Positions 33,146-45,560 of a stretch of DNA of 64,000 nt are shown in pieces. The stretch is from Morchella semilibera (Eukaryota; Ascomycota; Pezizomycetes; Pezizales; Morchellaceae), in contig WBVU01000004.1 of the NCBI GenBank assembly GCA_009192285.1, positions 372,001-436,000 of the forward strand. Reading direction: 5' to 3'. The notes under the pieces are model-generated. The model ran no database searches, was not told the origin of the DNA, and saw only the letters and a program-made list of their open reading frames with translations. Positions within the stretch are counted from its first letter, which is position 1, and every line of letters starts with the position of its first letter. Made by a program: the position numbers and the translations under genes.

Positions 33146-33329
33146 CCCTATCCCTTAAGCTGTCACCAAAGTGCTGACCATTTTTGTGGGGGCCAAAAGT
33201 GTGGCTTTGCTAACGAATTCCTTCAATTATTGGATCTGAACCAATCTCTAACCAATTGCTTGTCCGCAATTGCTGTGGCTTTTTGGCCCCCACAGAAAGG
33301 GTCAGCATATGACAGCTTAAGGGATAGGG
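33146..33329. mobile_element. MITE-like element, family B copy 1
   Basis: A 184-bp element with long terminal inverted repeats: CCCTATCCCTTAAGCTGTCA at the left and its near-perfect complement TGACAGCTTAAGGGATAGGG at the right, extending inward through GTGCTGACC and GGGGGCCAAAA (about 50 bp in all with small gaps). No coding capacity. Target duplication not evident, so the superfamily is unassigned. Confidence 0.8.
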
Positions 33330-33347
33330 CTATAAGCATCTTCCCTT

Positions 33348-33500
33348 CCTATCCCTTAAGCTGTCAATGCTGCCCCCCCCTATAATAGAGGGTGAGAATT
33401 CGTATGGGAGATCAAATATTTGATAAGAGAGATAATAAGATCTATTATCAACTTTTGCTTTTTTCTGGGGGGGCAGCATTTACTGACAACCTAAGGGTAC
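33348..33500. mobile_element. MITE-like element, family B copy 2 (shorter, diverged)
   Basis: Starts 18 bp after copy 1 with the same terminus CCTATCCCTTAAGCTGTCA, then ATGCTGCCCCCCCC. The right end is a diverged complement (GGGGGGGCAGCATTTACTGA to CTAAGGGTAC). Its middle is AT-rich and unrelated to copy 1. Tandem placement suggests insertion side by side or a composite. Confidence 0.65.
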
Positions 33501-34627
33501 AGCTGATTCTTGCTGCAATGATATAAGAGTATGACAAACCTAGATTTAAATTTGTCCTTATATGGCATGTATCCTTGTAGATAAAGTGAATCACCTCCAG
33601 CGGGTTTAAAAACCAACTGATCTATCACCATATTCTCCTTTTCTCTGCGAGTAGAAGGCTTAATGATATATAGAGAAACCTATAGTAGCTCCACCCTCTC
33701 GAAATTCACCCGTACTAAACGTCTAGCGGTGGGAGGGAATGATACCTATAGTTAGCTAACAAATATCTCTGTCTAAATCCATCCTTACAATAATTCCGAC
33801 AAGTTTCGGCCACCACAAGGGTGGAATTATGATAGGTTCTGCTGTAGCAGATATTCAAGCATAAGAATGTTAAATTATTTTTTAAAAAAAAACTAACTCC
33901 AAACCTCACCTTTCTATAAGGATGTCCATGTAAAAATCCGCCATGATCTTCAGAATATCGTAAAACACTCATTCACTAGCAGAATCGTATGAATCAGTAG
34001 GGCCTAGGCTTCTTCTTTTTAAAAGAAAAATCTAAAGACCACCACCCCCCACCCCCCCCCCCCAAAGAGAGGAGAGTGTTCCAAACACTTATGCGCTATT
34101 CATATGAGACAGATTGATTTGGGGCAGATGGAAGGTGGAAGATGGAAGAGGCCGCCGAGGGGGCAGCCTCTATGGCCCCCTGACCACTAGCGCCCCAATC
34201 TCGTTGGCTCCCGCGCCGTGGCGGAGAAAGGCCCTAGCCCCCATGCAATGTTATTTGGGGGGGCCAATGGGAATTTATTGAATTGACTCGGAAATGGTTA
34301 CAATCCAAACCTCAAATGCTAGAGTTTAAATTATACCTATTCTCTCAATTTATTCGTAACTACAACGTAGGTGGTTCTGACCAAAGAAAAATGTCCCTTT
34401 ATGACTTCGGCTACTTTATGTTAGGGATATTCCCAGTAAACTATTTATATATACCTCAGCGCCATAACTTTTTGAGAAAGAAAAAAAGAAAAAAAAAGTG
34501 AAATACAGAAGCCAACAAATTTGGTACTTCGATAAAAATGCATCAATGGCAGCTAATAATAAGAACCGATTGGGAGAACAAAGTAGAAAGAAATTCCACT
34601 TTCCTCATATTACGCAAAAGCCAAAAA

Positions 34628-37321
34628 TTAACACCAAGTAAACACTGGATTCCTTGACTTTACCGCTTCTAGTCTCTCTACTATGACCTTTCTTTGAGCT
34701 CCCTCGCTCCCATCTACGGCTGAGTATCCTAGGTCGCCTTCGGCATCGTCATCATTGTATACATTTCGTGGCGGTCCCGCACTCAGGGTCAAAGAGAACC
34801 TTCGCTTCCGCTGATCGTGAAAGTTTGGTCCTAGCCTCTTCCTTTCAACGGGGGACCGTCGCTCCTCAAAACTCTTATGGCTACGACGGCTCGATCTTGG
34901 GGCGTTCATTGACGCGGATTGCACACTCGAGTTCACTTCATGCCCTAATGAAAAAGCTAGTGAGCCCGCTGCAGATATTGGTGAAGCCGAAAGAATATCG
35001 CCGTTCTGGTTCGGGGGTGACCCTGATTGATCACTCTGGAGGCTATGGGTCCTTGACATTCCAAGCCTTGCGGAGCTGGGGATTTCAGATCGAGGCGGTG
35101 AAAGACCCAAGAGATCATGCTCGCGTAATAGGGGCGCTGAGGCGACAGCTGCACCGATGTCCATTTCAGCTTCTTCATCAAAGCCACTTTCTAGATCTGT
35201 TTCTCGATGATGACGAGATTCTGATGGCGGAACACGTAAGGGGACTGCGACAGGCACCTCCATCTCATCATCCTATATATTACTAGATTAGCATACTCAT
35301 GCCCATTCCTCAGAGTTAGAGGATTCATATATTTATAATGACGCACCCAAACATGAACTCTTGCCCTCCTTGTGAGCTCCAAAGGGCCTTGATCAGGCGT
35401 TTTTAAAGTTTCAAGGACATTAAACGCCTGTCCCTTGAGTACTGCCATTTGCTTTTGGAACATTCTTTCTTTGAAATCCGAGTCCTGTTCAAACAACCGC
35501 CTCAACATCGTCTGCGTTTCGGCCCACCACTTTGTAGATGTAAGCAAAGGAATAAAGTGATCTCTAGTCTTTTGGGAAAATGGCTGTCCAATAAGCGATA
35601 CGGGGAGAAATAGCCAGCCAAACGGAAAACTGCGCCATTGGTCTGGGTGTTTCCAGGGAAAGGCCAACGAGTTATCAATAGCACCAATTGTAAGTGTAGC
35701 GGTGGCACCAATCTGGGGAGTGGCAGATCTCGAACTCGCAACCATCGGCTCCTGGACTCGATATACTGGCGTAGCTGGGCGAAGACCATTCGCTCCAGTA
35801 GAGTTTGGCTCATTGCCCACGGGTTTTAGATTTTGTGACGCTGGCTGTGCATCGACATTAAGGTGAGTTGGGTGACTAGCAACTGAGACCTCCTGAGTCT
35901 TCCAGTCAACTTTTATCATCCAGTTGTCGAGACCTCTGTCTGTGTTCCTCATAATATAATCAAGAATTACGAGTTTTTCAAGCTCCTCTCTAAAGTTTTG
36001 TTGAAGCTGCTCGGTCCAAACAAACCGTCTGTTATTCGGATCATCTGTTTGGAGAGGCGTATTTGAATCCCCATCAGAAAGGTCATCGTCATCACCACTT
36101 GGTCGGCAAGCTGAAGCCCAGGGTGCGCGTCTCCTCGGGGCAGCATCCGTCCGGAAACCAGAATTATACTGATCCGGCCATGGATATTTACGAAGGAACA
36201 CGTTTGCGTCTTTCAAAACCATATCAGTTCTATAATTTATTGACTGGGAAATAGATCGTTATATACCTTGAAATCCCTGAAGGAATACTTGAAAACTCCC
36301 AACCTTTGGAGGTAAAGGCTTAGACTTTCTGTAATATGCTCGCCGATCCCAATAGTCGTAATGAAATGCCTTGCTAGATAGCTTAACAACATCTGTATAA
36401 GGAACCAAAAACGTTCTGAGCTGTCGATCAAGAACACATGCCGCTGCTTCGGATATATAACTAAGATTTGGTATTAAGCTAAATCGAATGAATTAGCATC
36501 TCTCTCCCAAGTGACCTAAAAGGCTACAAACCATGCACGACCGAAGAAACACGGAAACCTGCAAAATTCGTTAGTTAACGAAATTGCAAAGAGAGGCGAA
36601 TACTAGTTTGGATTTTTATAAGACATACAAGGTACGGTGTAGCCATTTCATCATTTTAGGGTTAAGTTTCCCATATCTAATAAAGGATTTAGCGTGCGTT
36701 AAGGAGAACTCTAGAGCGCGCGAAGAAAACTCACGGTTCTTCATCCTTCGGCTTGAAAACTCCCACAATCTTCCCATCACTATTCCGCATAAAATAGCTT
36801 CCAGATGACCCTTGCTTAATAAGTTTAGGATCAATTCCCTTTCCGATAGCAGTTCTAACAGACTCCACGACCTCCTCAAATTGCTCTTGTGCAAGATGTG
36901 TATTTTCCGGTAGCTCTTGTGAAGCTTCTGGAGCCCCATCTAGCGCAGATCTAGAGCTATCAGGTGGTAAAAAGACTGAGTAGACGATCTCCAATGGTGG
37001 TTGGTCATGATGAGACCGCCCCTTCTTTAATTTGAATTTGCTAGCAATCTCCCTACTCCAACGCTCCAAGCGCGCATTGATAGCTTTAATATCGACTCCA
37101 GAGCTATTGCTCCGCGTACGTTTCATGGCTCGACCATTGTGATGGGTAACGGAGGGGGTTATGGGGGTGTACGGTGTCGGATGAATAGCTGTTGGGTGCG
37201 GCTGGATCGAAACAATACGGCCGGGATAGTCGATGATAGAATCATGATCGTCATCATCCGAATCCGACAGCTGGGCATCCTGAGCGAGTCTTTCATAGCC
37301 TGAGGCTGCAGGGCGAGGCAT
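34628..37321 (-). CDS. LSB6: Type II phosphatidylinositol 4-kinase (Lsb6)
   Basis: Makes PI4P on vacuole/endosome membranes. Start 37321 (MPRPAASGYERLAQDAQLSD). N-terminal 110 residues acidic and Pro-rich; the catalytic domain begins at the nucleotide-binding loop KLIKQGSSGSYFMRN and KIVGVFKPKDEEPYGKLNPK, continues with LFPCFFGRACLIPNLSYISE, DRQLRTFLVPYTDVVKLSS, the catalytic-type DYIMRNTDRGLDNWMIK and FPWKHPDQWRSFPFGWLF. After RARVHVW an intron (79 bp, donor GTGCGT) leads to the last exon, starting DDEMEVPVAVPLRVPP and followed by a long Ser/Arg-rich tail (about 200 residues). All exons join cleanly; no frame breaks. A 100-residue acidic/Pro insert lies within the domain, as in other fungal homologues. 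Confidence 0.92.
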
Positions 37322-39195
37322 GTTGACAGTTGACAGCTTTTTTTTTTCTTGATAAGAGAGGTGAATTGGTTATCGGCGAAGCTGTCCAGGCTTGTACCTC
37401 TGAGAGGATGAGGGCTTCGTCACAGGTTACAGGGCACACGTATGAGGCCGCCACCCAACGCGGCAACAGCGGCCGACAAATGATCAAAGAACAAAGCTGC
37501 AGGGTTTCGTTTATTTTAGGACGCAGTCAGGGCCAACTTCCGAAAAGTCTTCCTCACTATTTAAATTTTCTATGTATTTTATTTTGATTTAATTGTACCG
37601 GCTCATAGTATTGGTATCGGCAGTTATGTACCATCACGGTACCAAGCTTTACATACAGACGTGTAGGGTGGTGTATATCGATTAAGCAGAGCCTCATACC
37701 AACAACAATATTTTTCTTCAAGTCTACTTGATACCCGCGCGCTCTGCAGGAATGACTTCAGCTCGGAATATTTAGCGCTGATCTTCTCTATTCTATCCTT
37801 AAATAGAGTCCCGACTGACAGAAAAAATGGCGGTGCCTTAACTCGATAACCGAGAGTAGTGACCATGTCAACAGATGTATGCACCTACAGTGTTTTGGAT
37901 ACGCTTATTGTTTCTACCCTTATGCACTCGGGAGATTCTCAGTTGTCACCAATTTAAGTTTTTAAAGCCGTGACTAGCGATGATGCAATCCATATTGCAG
38001 CAAGGGATTCCTAGGTATTTATTTTTGCGTTGTTTCCCTTCTGCCTGCGGGTTCTGCTGCGGACAAGGCAATCTTATCGTGTGTTTCCAATCGTGCGGAA
38101 CGAGGGTATCAACGGCCGGCTCAGCCCACCGGTTAGATTGCTACGCTAGAAGGTTGAGTGCATGCTTCTAGAAGGGCAATCAAGCACCTCTGATTCGCCT
38201 GGCGTGGAGTTGTGTGTTCCGAAATTGGCTCAGTGTGTAGGAGCTGCGCACAATCTCAATTCGTGCGGGTGCGCTATCGGGCGAATCTCACTTATCACAA
38301 GCGATCCATTTTTGATCGTTTAGTGGGGCGGAAGAAGCTGAAGAAGCACGAAACGAAAAAGGGGCAGAGCCAGCCCAGATCCGTAAATCAGGGCAAATCC
38401 AAATCCCAACCATCTGCCAGATGCATGTCAGCAAATTGTTATCACCCATGCTCGTCATGCCGCCGGCTGCTATCTGGGGATACCTGCACTTTAAGTGGGT
38501 AAGTAAGCTATCCACTTATCTCTATCTGGTAATATATGATGCTAATTTTATAAGTTCGAGGTTTATGTGACAGCAGACTTTATTCTACTCTGAGGAGAAA
38601 AATTTAACAAAGGGTTGGCTCGGCAGAGAAGAGACGCAAGGGAGCTGGATATGGGTGGGGGGAGGGATTCGATGAATAGGTGAATTACCTACGTGTATGG
38701 GAAGGTTTTGAGTGATGGAAATTGTTGAACGGGCCCCTCGAATCTGCCGCCCACATTCTTTGTAGGTAAGTACATGTAGCGATTAGGTAGGGACTTATCG
38801 ACAACAACGTTGGTGTACCACCGATTCGTCCTTATCTACAGCGACTGCCCACCCCCTTTCTGCCGTTCCCTCTCCCATCGTTACTTTGATTCTTATCCCC
38901 CGTCGTTCGTTGTTTCTTTCCTCCTTCCATCACTCATTCCTTGCATGTCCTGGATCTGTAACTGCGCTCTACAAAAACAAATCCCATCTTTCTGAACCTG
39001 ATTGTTTTTTTTTTAAAAAATATATAAATATTTCCTCTTGTTTTTCCATTTATTATTCAGATATATACCCACAATCCATCCATCCCCCCACCGCTCACTT
39101 TCTCCTTTTCCAATTCGTTGACATCTCTCGTTTTTTTTCTTTCTTCAACTCAGTCTCTTTCCCTAGCCTGTTTCTTCCTATCATTAGGTTGTTAG
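37322..39195. other. Divergent intergenic region LSB6/AreB-like
   Basis: About 1.9 kb. The right half becomes C/T-rich (about 38820-39190), consistent with a 5' leader of the GATA gene. A long open frame at 38212-38502 is basic and Cys-containing but matches nothing I know. No gene supported. Confidence 0.45.
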
Positions 39196-40717
39196 ATATC
39201 ACCTACAACCATTCTTCCTCATTCGAATCAAAGCCTTCCGCCCTTCACAAAAATCACCACCTCGCACTCTGCCATCACCAAGCAGAGCTTTGGTGCTTTA
39301 GATCATAAACTGGCGCCCACGGCCCTCTTCTACTCTCCTGCCCCGGAGCAGTTGCTACCATCTCCGCATCAACTTCTTCACCCCACGCCAAACGACGACA
39401 GCCCGAGACTGCCTTCCATCTCGCGGACATCGTCTATCTCTCCGTTGCCATCTCTTAACACGCTGGCTTCCGTCGCACTCCCGTCCCCCCCGTTGCGGTA
39501 TGTTACCCACCTTTCATTTAGAGTTTCTCACTCCCCTACCCCTTATCCCTTATCAACGCAACACATTCCCTTATCTAAACGCGATCGGGTCACCCCCTAA
39601 AGAAAAAGATTTAAGAAGACAAGTGAAAAATAACACCCCTTTCGCTGACATCCATCTTTCATAACTTAATAGGCTGAACGGGGGCTTCGCCATGACTTTC
39701 GCTACTTCGTCACCAGGTGCGAGCACTGCTGGCCAAGGAACCACTCCAGTAGGTGTTTCCGAGTTTTTTTTTTCTCTTAGTTTTGTTTTCAACACGCCAT
39801 TGTTTTCAGAGGGGTTTCCCACATTTCTTATCGCGAAATATGCTAACATGGTTGCAACAGCCTATTTGTCAAAATTGTACAACATCCACAACTCCTTTAT
39901 GGCGAAGAGACGAAAGTGGTTCAGTTCTCTGCAATGCCTGTGGATTATTCTTGAAACTACATGGTCGACCACGGCCGATCAGTTTAAAGACTGATGTTAT
40001 AAAGAGCCGAAACCGTGTTAAAAATTCTGGACAACCTGCAAAAAAGAAGGTTAGTTATAGCGTTTCCTCATTTGTATTTTGTTTATCTAATCTCTTTTTA
40101 GAGCCTTTTTGACTCGCCAAATGGATCGACCAATGGTCACCCAATAGCAAGATCAGAGAATGGGACTCCTCCACCAGGTCATCGTAAACCATCCTCAGGT
40201 GCCACACCAAACAGATCTGTATCACCCCAGTCTCGGGCAGGGACTCCTCTGCCTCCTACATCACATATTGCACCCCCGTCAATATTTGAGTCGCTTGCTC
40301 CCCATGCCGACAACTCTGTCGGAAGCCCTTCTCCTCTTCCAGGGCTCAACTCCTTCAATCACCCCTCACCGGGATCTACATCATCTCTCCATGATAGGCA
40401 TATGGACCAGCCAACACCAACGCTTGATAGTTTAATGAGCACCAATAGCAAACTCAAAACCCGTGTCGCAGAGCTGGAGTTGGTCAACGATCTTTTCCGA
40501 ACCCGGGTGAGTGAGTTAGAACAAAGCGAAGCAAATGCTCGACAAAAAGAGATTACCAGACGAGAAGTCGAAGCGCAGCTTCGAGTTCTTCTTTCCGATA
40601 GTACCAAACGTGAGGAAGAATTAAAGCGAAAAACTCGAAGACGCAGAAAGGGAGCTTAATGAGTTTCGTGGAGATCATCAACGGAAGAAAGTCAGGGTTT
40701 CAGACTTGACAGAATAA
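39196..40717 (+). CDS. areB: GATA zinc-finger/leucine-zipper factor of the AreB/ASD4 type
   Basis: Nuclear GATA factor; the family acts as repressor or modulator of nitrogen catabolism. Zinc finger [20 protein letters not shown] then [17 protein letters not shown] is C-x2-C-x17-C-x2-C, with VIKSRNRVK after it; a Ser/Pro-rich middle and a C-terminal coiled coil ([19 protein letters not shown] and on) give the AreB layout. Exons: 39196-39497, about 39672-39750, about 39861-40050, and about 40102-40717. The upstream exon ([18 protein letters not shown]) is protein-like and splices in frame to [17 protein letters not shown] but contains no ATG; the first in-frame ATG is 39691. Thus a missed 5' exon or non-AUG start is likely. 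At A5 40629-40633 the coil changes frame; with A4 it ends [11 protein letters not shown] at 40715-40717. Confidence 0.88.
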
Positions 40718-41949
40718 GATTGCGCAAAGAATTATAAAATAAAGGGGAGCTAGTAAAAATCTCAACTAATTCATGGCATGGCATTGCGTGTTTTCTATCG
40801 TCGGTGTTAATTATTTTGGTCCCGTGTAGTGAGTACTCGGGTTTCTTGGTTTTGTACTTGTTTACGGCTGGGGGTTCTCTATTTTTTTCCTAGTTTCCTT
40901 AATTATCTTTCCGAACAAAAGTAAAAGAACATAAAAAGTTTTTCTTATCTAGGGGCTTTCTGGTATGGTCGCAGGGATCGGAATACAAAAAAAGGGAAGG
41001 GAAGAACTCTTGTAGGAGTATTAGGGTTTTACTGCTATTTTTTCTTTCCTTATATTTTCATTACTCTAATGTTTCCTATTATCGTCTAATTTCTACTCCA
41101 ATAATTCACAAGCCGCTCACCTCTAGCTTTTCCTTAGTTTGATTTTTGACTGATTTATTGACCGATTCTCTGTTGTTTATGTATGATTTTTTTTTGTCCC
41201 ATATTTTATGCACTTTTTTTTCCTTCCTTTTTTTTTTTACAGTAAATGGGGGGTTTGTTTCTGCACTAAAAAAGTTACGTCTTGTGTTTAGTCTTCTCAC
41301 ATATGCTCCTCTTAATAATATATCCATCTATTGTTCATCTGGTGTATTTAATTCTGCTGTTTTATCTCTCGCCTTTAACATTCGCATGAAGTACTCGCTG
41401 AAGATAATGTGAATTTTGCGGTGAGGGTTTTAAGCATGTTGGCTAATCCAATGATTCTTCCGAATAGATTACAAATTGCTACTGTATATGTAAGTACTTA
41501 CATGTTCCTACATCTATCGATAAGGTCCCGTTCGCGCACCACTGCAACACACGCACGTGCTTTGACAAGTAGATCCGGGGGAAGGGCTTAAGGGTTGTAA
41601 CTTGGTGATGCTCTTCCTCTAGACCGGGTAAAATGCGGGAACCGGCAAGCGCGTGAATACTAAATTATGAAGAAAGAAAAAAAGAAAAAATCTCTGTGAA
41701 GTGTTGCGCAGCTGCAAGCCTGCAATGCAAACGCATACAAGAAATAAGTACTCCAAATACAGGCACATGTACTGTACCTAGGCATGTGCCTTAGATATAA
41801 AGAAGGTACTAAAGTCGAAATTCTATATCTATGTATACAAAAAAAGTCTGCGTATGATATAATCTAGATCCGATTGCCACGGAAAATATCTCAAAAGATA
41901 GATACCTATCAACCTCCAACCACTAAAATATTCTTGAGATCCGGGCTTT
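40718..41949. other. Convergent intergenic region AreB-like/MCH1
   Basis: About 1.2 kb, T-rich and AT-rich, with 3' UTRs of both genes. ACATGTA motifs near 41498 and 41766. Small open frames have no recognisable product. Confidence 0.45.
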
Positions 41950-44397
41950 TCAAGGGCCAGCAGCGTGTCGGACATGACCAACATGTAGTGCTAGCCTTTT
42001 GTTGCGTTGAATGGTCATCAATGCTAGAATGAACGCCAAAACGACAGAACCCAGTGTGATCCAGTAACTATTTCGATAGCACTCGAGTCCAAGTGTGCAC
42101 TCACGAGAACCCTCAGGGGTGACGTTACTATGGCCGTCATATACCCGACCTTGTTTGTATCGTCAGCAGAGTGTCTATTTTTCTTTTTTTCTGCTTCGTT
42201 TTTTTCGGGGGAAGTTTCTTTTTCAGCCCCAAGGTTTCTGAGGCAACGTGGCGTGAGGCTTCAAAGAGGGCTTTTTTCTCGCCACGCATGATAAGCTGAT
42301 ATGTGCTCGATATGCGGCAAGGGTCTGTGCGCGCATATCTGACGCAAGATCGTGTGTACGAAAGAAAAAACTCCATGAAGGACTGGTAGATAGGAAGACA
42401 TACCGTAGAGTAGATTAAAAACTTGGCCCGAGACAATTGCAGAAACGGTCATCGTTCCCCAATTTTGTGAGAATCCATGGAGTCCGAAAGCTTCTGAGGT
42501 CTTGAAGTAAAGACAAGATTAGATTAGTTTGGAATCCAGCCAATAGATTATAAATGAAGCTCCGCTTTGGTCTAACAAATCACCATACTCAGAGTAGCAG
42601 TAGTCACAAAGTTTGTGCGGAGTGAAAATGCCAGGGGGATACGTACTATGGTCGGGAATACACCATACATTATGCCGTACCCCAAACCGTTCAGAAAAGA
42701 GACCAACCAAAGCCGGTGGGGATTCTCAACATTCAATGCAGAAATTTGAGAGAGAAAAAATATAAGTGTTGAAAAAACTATTAGCCAGAGGCGCTGCAGG
42801 GAGTAGTTCTTATAAAGGATATCCGAAGAAGTTCCTGCTCAGAATTATCGTTATTAGATGGGAGTTAAAATAGCCGATCAACTGAGGAAGATTCACCGCT
42901 CATTATCCGACCAGCACAGCTACCGATCGAGAGAAGGGAAACATGAAACCCTTGCCTTTGTTGAACATAGTCGGGATGAGTATCGGGTGCATACTTTTGC
43001 CAAAGTGCTTGGACCTAGAGAGTCTGTTCAGGGTCTATATTAAGTGAAGAATAAAACACTAGGCTCCTACCGAGTGTCCAATATTACTAAAGCTACCGTC
43101 AATAATGCTAATTCTGTAAAAAATTTAAAGTAAGACGAATAACCTACTTGATAGTCATCAATCCAGTTCCAGTTAGTAAACCACATAGGATAAACAATAG
43201 CCAGAAGTCCATTGATTTGGTCAACGCCCATCCCCGAATATCTGTACGATATGCATGATCATTACTACCAATAACTCCATCCCGTGTACTTTCTGCATCT
43301 ATTCGATCCTCATCACTGCTAGAGGATGAATTTGTAAGGAAAGATGATGTTTCATCAGGTGTACAGTCCGGATTTGCTATTCTAACAATCCCTCTACTAT
43401 TACTGGTGCTCGTACCTGGTTCCTGATAAGTATCTTTTACTACAATTCGACCTTCCCCAGATTTCGTTCGGTGCAGCTTGCTGCTTCCGGAATAATCAGG
43501 ATCTGCCGCTGGTACGACAGAGTATGCACCTGGCACAGGTACTACTCTGAGAAAAAAATACGAGACTAAGACGATGCTACTGGTTGCTGTTGCTAAAACC
43601 AAAAGGAAGTCGATAGTATTTCCAGGAAAGAACCATGAAGAAAGGCAAGAAAAAAAGAAGGCACTAAGGCCAAGTGACGCAAGTGGTATCGCAGTCGCCG
43701 TTCCACGGTGGTTTGGAAAGTTCAGGGCAGCTTGGATATATAATATTTATCAGTTTGGTATAATATCAGGAATTAGGGGACTATAATCTCACCAGCTTTT
43801 ATTGCCCCTCCAAACGAAGCAGAGCTCCCAACTCCTGTCAGGAACGAAAAAAAACACAAAGAAACCACACTCGCTGATCCTTGTCCAGATCTCATAGCTA
43901 TTAAAATTATCAGATTGTAACAGCGTCGGTGTAAACGGAGCAATACATGCCATTATATATAGGATAATACCCAGAAAATAGTAGCACAGCTCCTATTAGA
44001 ACCGATAATCGAGGTCCCTTTGCGTCGATAAGCATTCCGTTTGGTATACCTATATTTGCTTAGAGACTGGACCTCGGACAGGATTGTTACTTAGATATAC
44101 CTGCGATATACATCCCAAGGTTTCCCCAGATGCCCTATAACATTTTAGAGTCGCCGCCTTCATGTAAAATATTGTAGACACTTACAATCAAATTGCTCTC
44201 TGTTGCAGTGAGCTGCAAGCGTTCAGCAAGCTGGGGAGCATATGCTGAATAAACGTACTAGATAAGAGTTAACAGTGTGCGCTCAACGCCAATCGAAATA
44301 AAGAAGGTACTACATTTGTTCCTGCAGCTAGAGATATGCACGCCGATGCTGTTAGGCTTATAAAGCGAGCGGCGCGGGGACGGTTCTCAGGTACCAT
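41950..44397 (-). CDS. MCH1: Major-facilitator transporter Mch1 (vacuolar, monocarboxylate-transporter-like)
   Basis: Multi-pass vacuolar transporter of the nodulin-like/MCT group; substrate unknown. Start 44397 (MVPENRPRAARFIS). The N-terminal half reads SLAAGTNYVYSAYAPQLAER, TATESNLIG, GNLGMYIAGIPNGMLIDAKG and SFLTGVGSSASFGGA, FPNHRGTATAIPLASLGLSA; a large hydrophilic Ser/Asp/Glu loop follows (about 43250-43520), then SMDFWLLFILCGLLTGTGLM. The last exon (about 42140-41950) encodes GSRECTLGLECYRNSYWITL and a final helix, ending HVRHAAGP. About seven exons, with many short introns between 43780 and 44330; several boundaries in the C-terminal half (42450-43140) were not individually resolved. 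About 12 helices expected. Confidence 0.85.
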
Positions 44398-44956
44398 CTT
44401 CAAACAATGTGCGCGGTAGTCACGGCCGATCTATAAGTATGTATGATTTAGAAGGCTTAGAGTACCGTGTATTGGGGTTGGCAGGGTGTCTTCCGGGAGC
44501 CTGGAGAGGAGAATAGTGTCTAGATTTTGAGTTGGGAGAAGGTTTTGTCGCATCTAGGGGCCTATAGCTAGGTACATATAAAGGGTAAGCTACGCACGCG
44601 AGTCCGATAGAGATTAGTTTAGTTTGTGTTTCTGAGGTGCTTCTGGAAGACAGGGCGGGATATGGTACTTGGCTAGGTGCTGGTGGGGCTGGAGGTTCTG
44701 AACTGTTAACTATGAAATTCCGGAGTCCGGAGTAAGTGGTTCCTGGCTGATAAGGATTGAGAGATGAGAGCTGTAGTAGTAGATGTTGACTTGTAACCAG
44801 GTACATGTAGTTACATGTAGGTGTAACCAATTAAAGAACAAGGGTTGGTAAGTCGACCACACCGCCAACTGGAATCTTTACCCCTGAAAAGGGTCTGCAT
44901 AAGCCAGATCACCGGGTAGCGTCTATCTCGTGACACCCCTTTGCTTAAGTATTGTA

Positions 44957-45030
44957 CGCCGGTGTGAGTAGAACGCGGCGGTGCGGTTTGCGTTGCTACG
45001 TTCTACCGTACTCACTTACCCTTGACACCG
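44957..45030. repeat. Imperfect foldback (inverted repeat)
   Basis: Left arm CGGTGTGAGTAGAACG and right arm CGTTCTACCGTACTCAC with terminal CGGTGT/ACACCG, separated by a GC-rich loop. Small stem-loop or MITE remnant. Confidence 0.45.
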
Positions 45031-45514
45031 TAGTACAGGGCTTGAATAATAGCATGTCGGGGATCCTCTTTTGTTGGTTATGTTTTACGATGCCTAGACA
45101 GCGAACCCTATTTCAATAAACATAATCTAACGATAAAACACCTTTTCCTATTGGTCGTTGTGAGCAGGTCACGTGTCAACACTAGCAAAGGGCGGAAGTG
45201 TAGCTTAGCACGAGAACTGGGCAGTCCCATCATCATCGAATATCATCATCGTTGTGGATCTTATCGTTTTGCCCTGTCCGTTGGGAAGGACCAAGGAGAA
45301 CACAGAAAAGATAGCCTACACCGTTCAATTCACTACCCAACAAAAAATAAGGACATCAAGACCTCCATAGTGCTTATCCTTAGTTGACCACATCTTTCCG
45401 TACATTGCACCTATTGCTCAACGCGGCGTCTATGTAGTCTGCCAGAGCGGAATAGTCCCTCATCCATCTCTCTTTATCTCCGCCCATACCCGAGTACAGA
45501 CGGTGGCGAAATAC

Positions 45515-45560
45515 GGGTACAGATCTCGGTACAGATCTCGGTACAGATCTCGGTACAGAT
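45515..45560. repeat. 12-bp tandem repeat (CGGTACAGATCT)
   Basis: Nearly four perfect tandem copies of a 12-mer that includes the palindrome AGATCT. In-frame it would read RYRS repeats, but no gene is supported here. Confidence 0.85.

Larger units (their letters stand above)
32395..34627. other. Intergenic desert with two MITE-like elements
   Basis: About 2.2 kb between two minus-strand genes. Contains ACATGTA motifs near 32490-32565, the two elements at 33146-33329 and 33348-33500, an A/T-rich stretch and a short GC-rich island (about 34140-34260) within otherwise AT-rich DNA. C- and A-runs occur near 34045-34065 and 34480-34500. No gene supported. Confidence 0.55.

Noticed and set aside
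38212-38502. Basic Cys-containing 96-codon frame
   Set aside because: No supporting motif or splice context; intergenic composition.
45515-45560. Short direct repeats that might suggest CRISPR
   Set aside because: Contiguous 12-bp tandem units without spacers, in a eukaryotic genome; a minisatellite.
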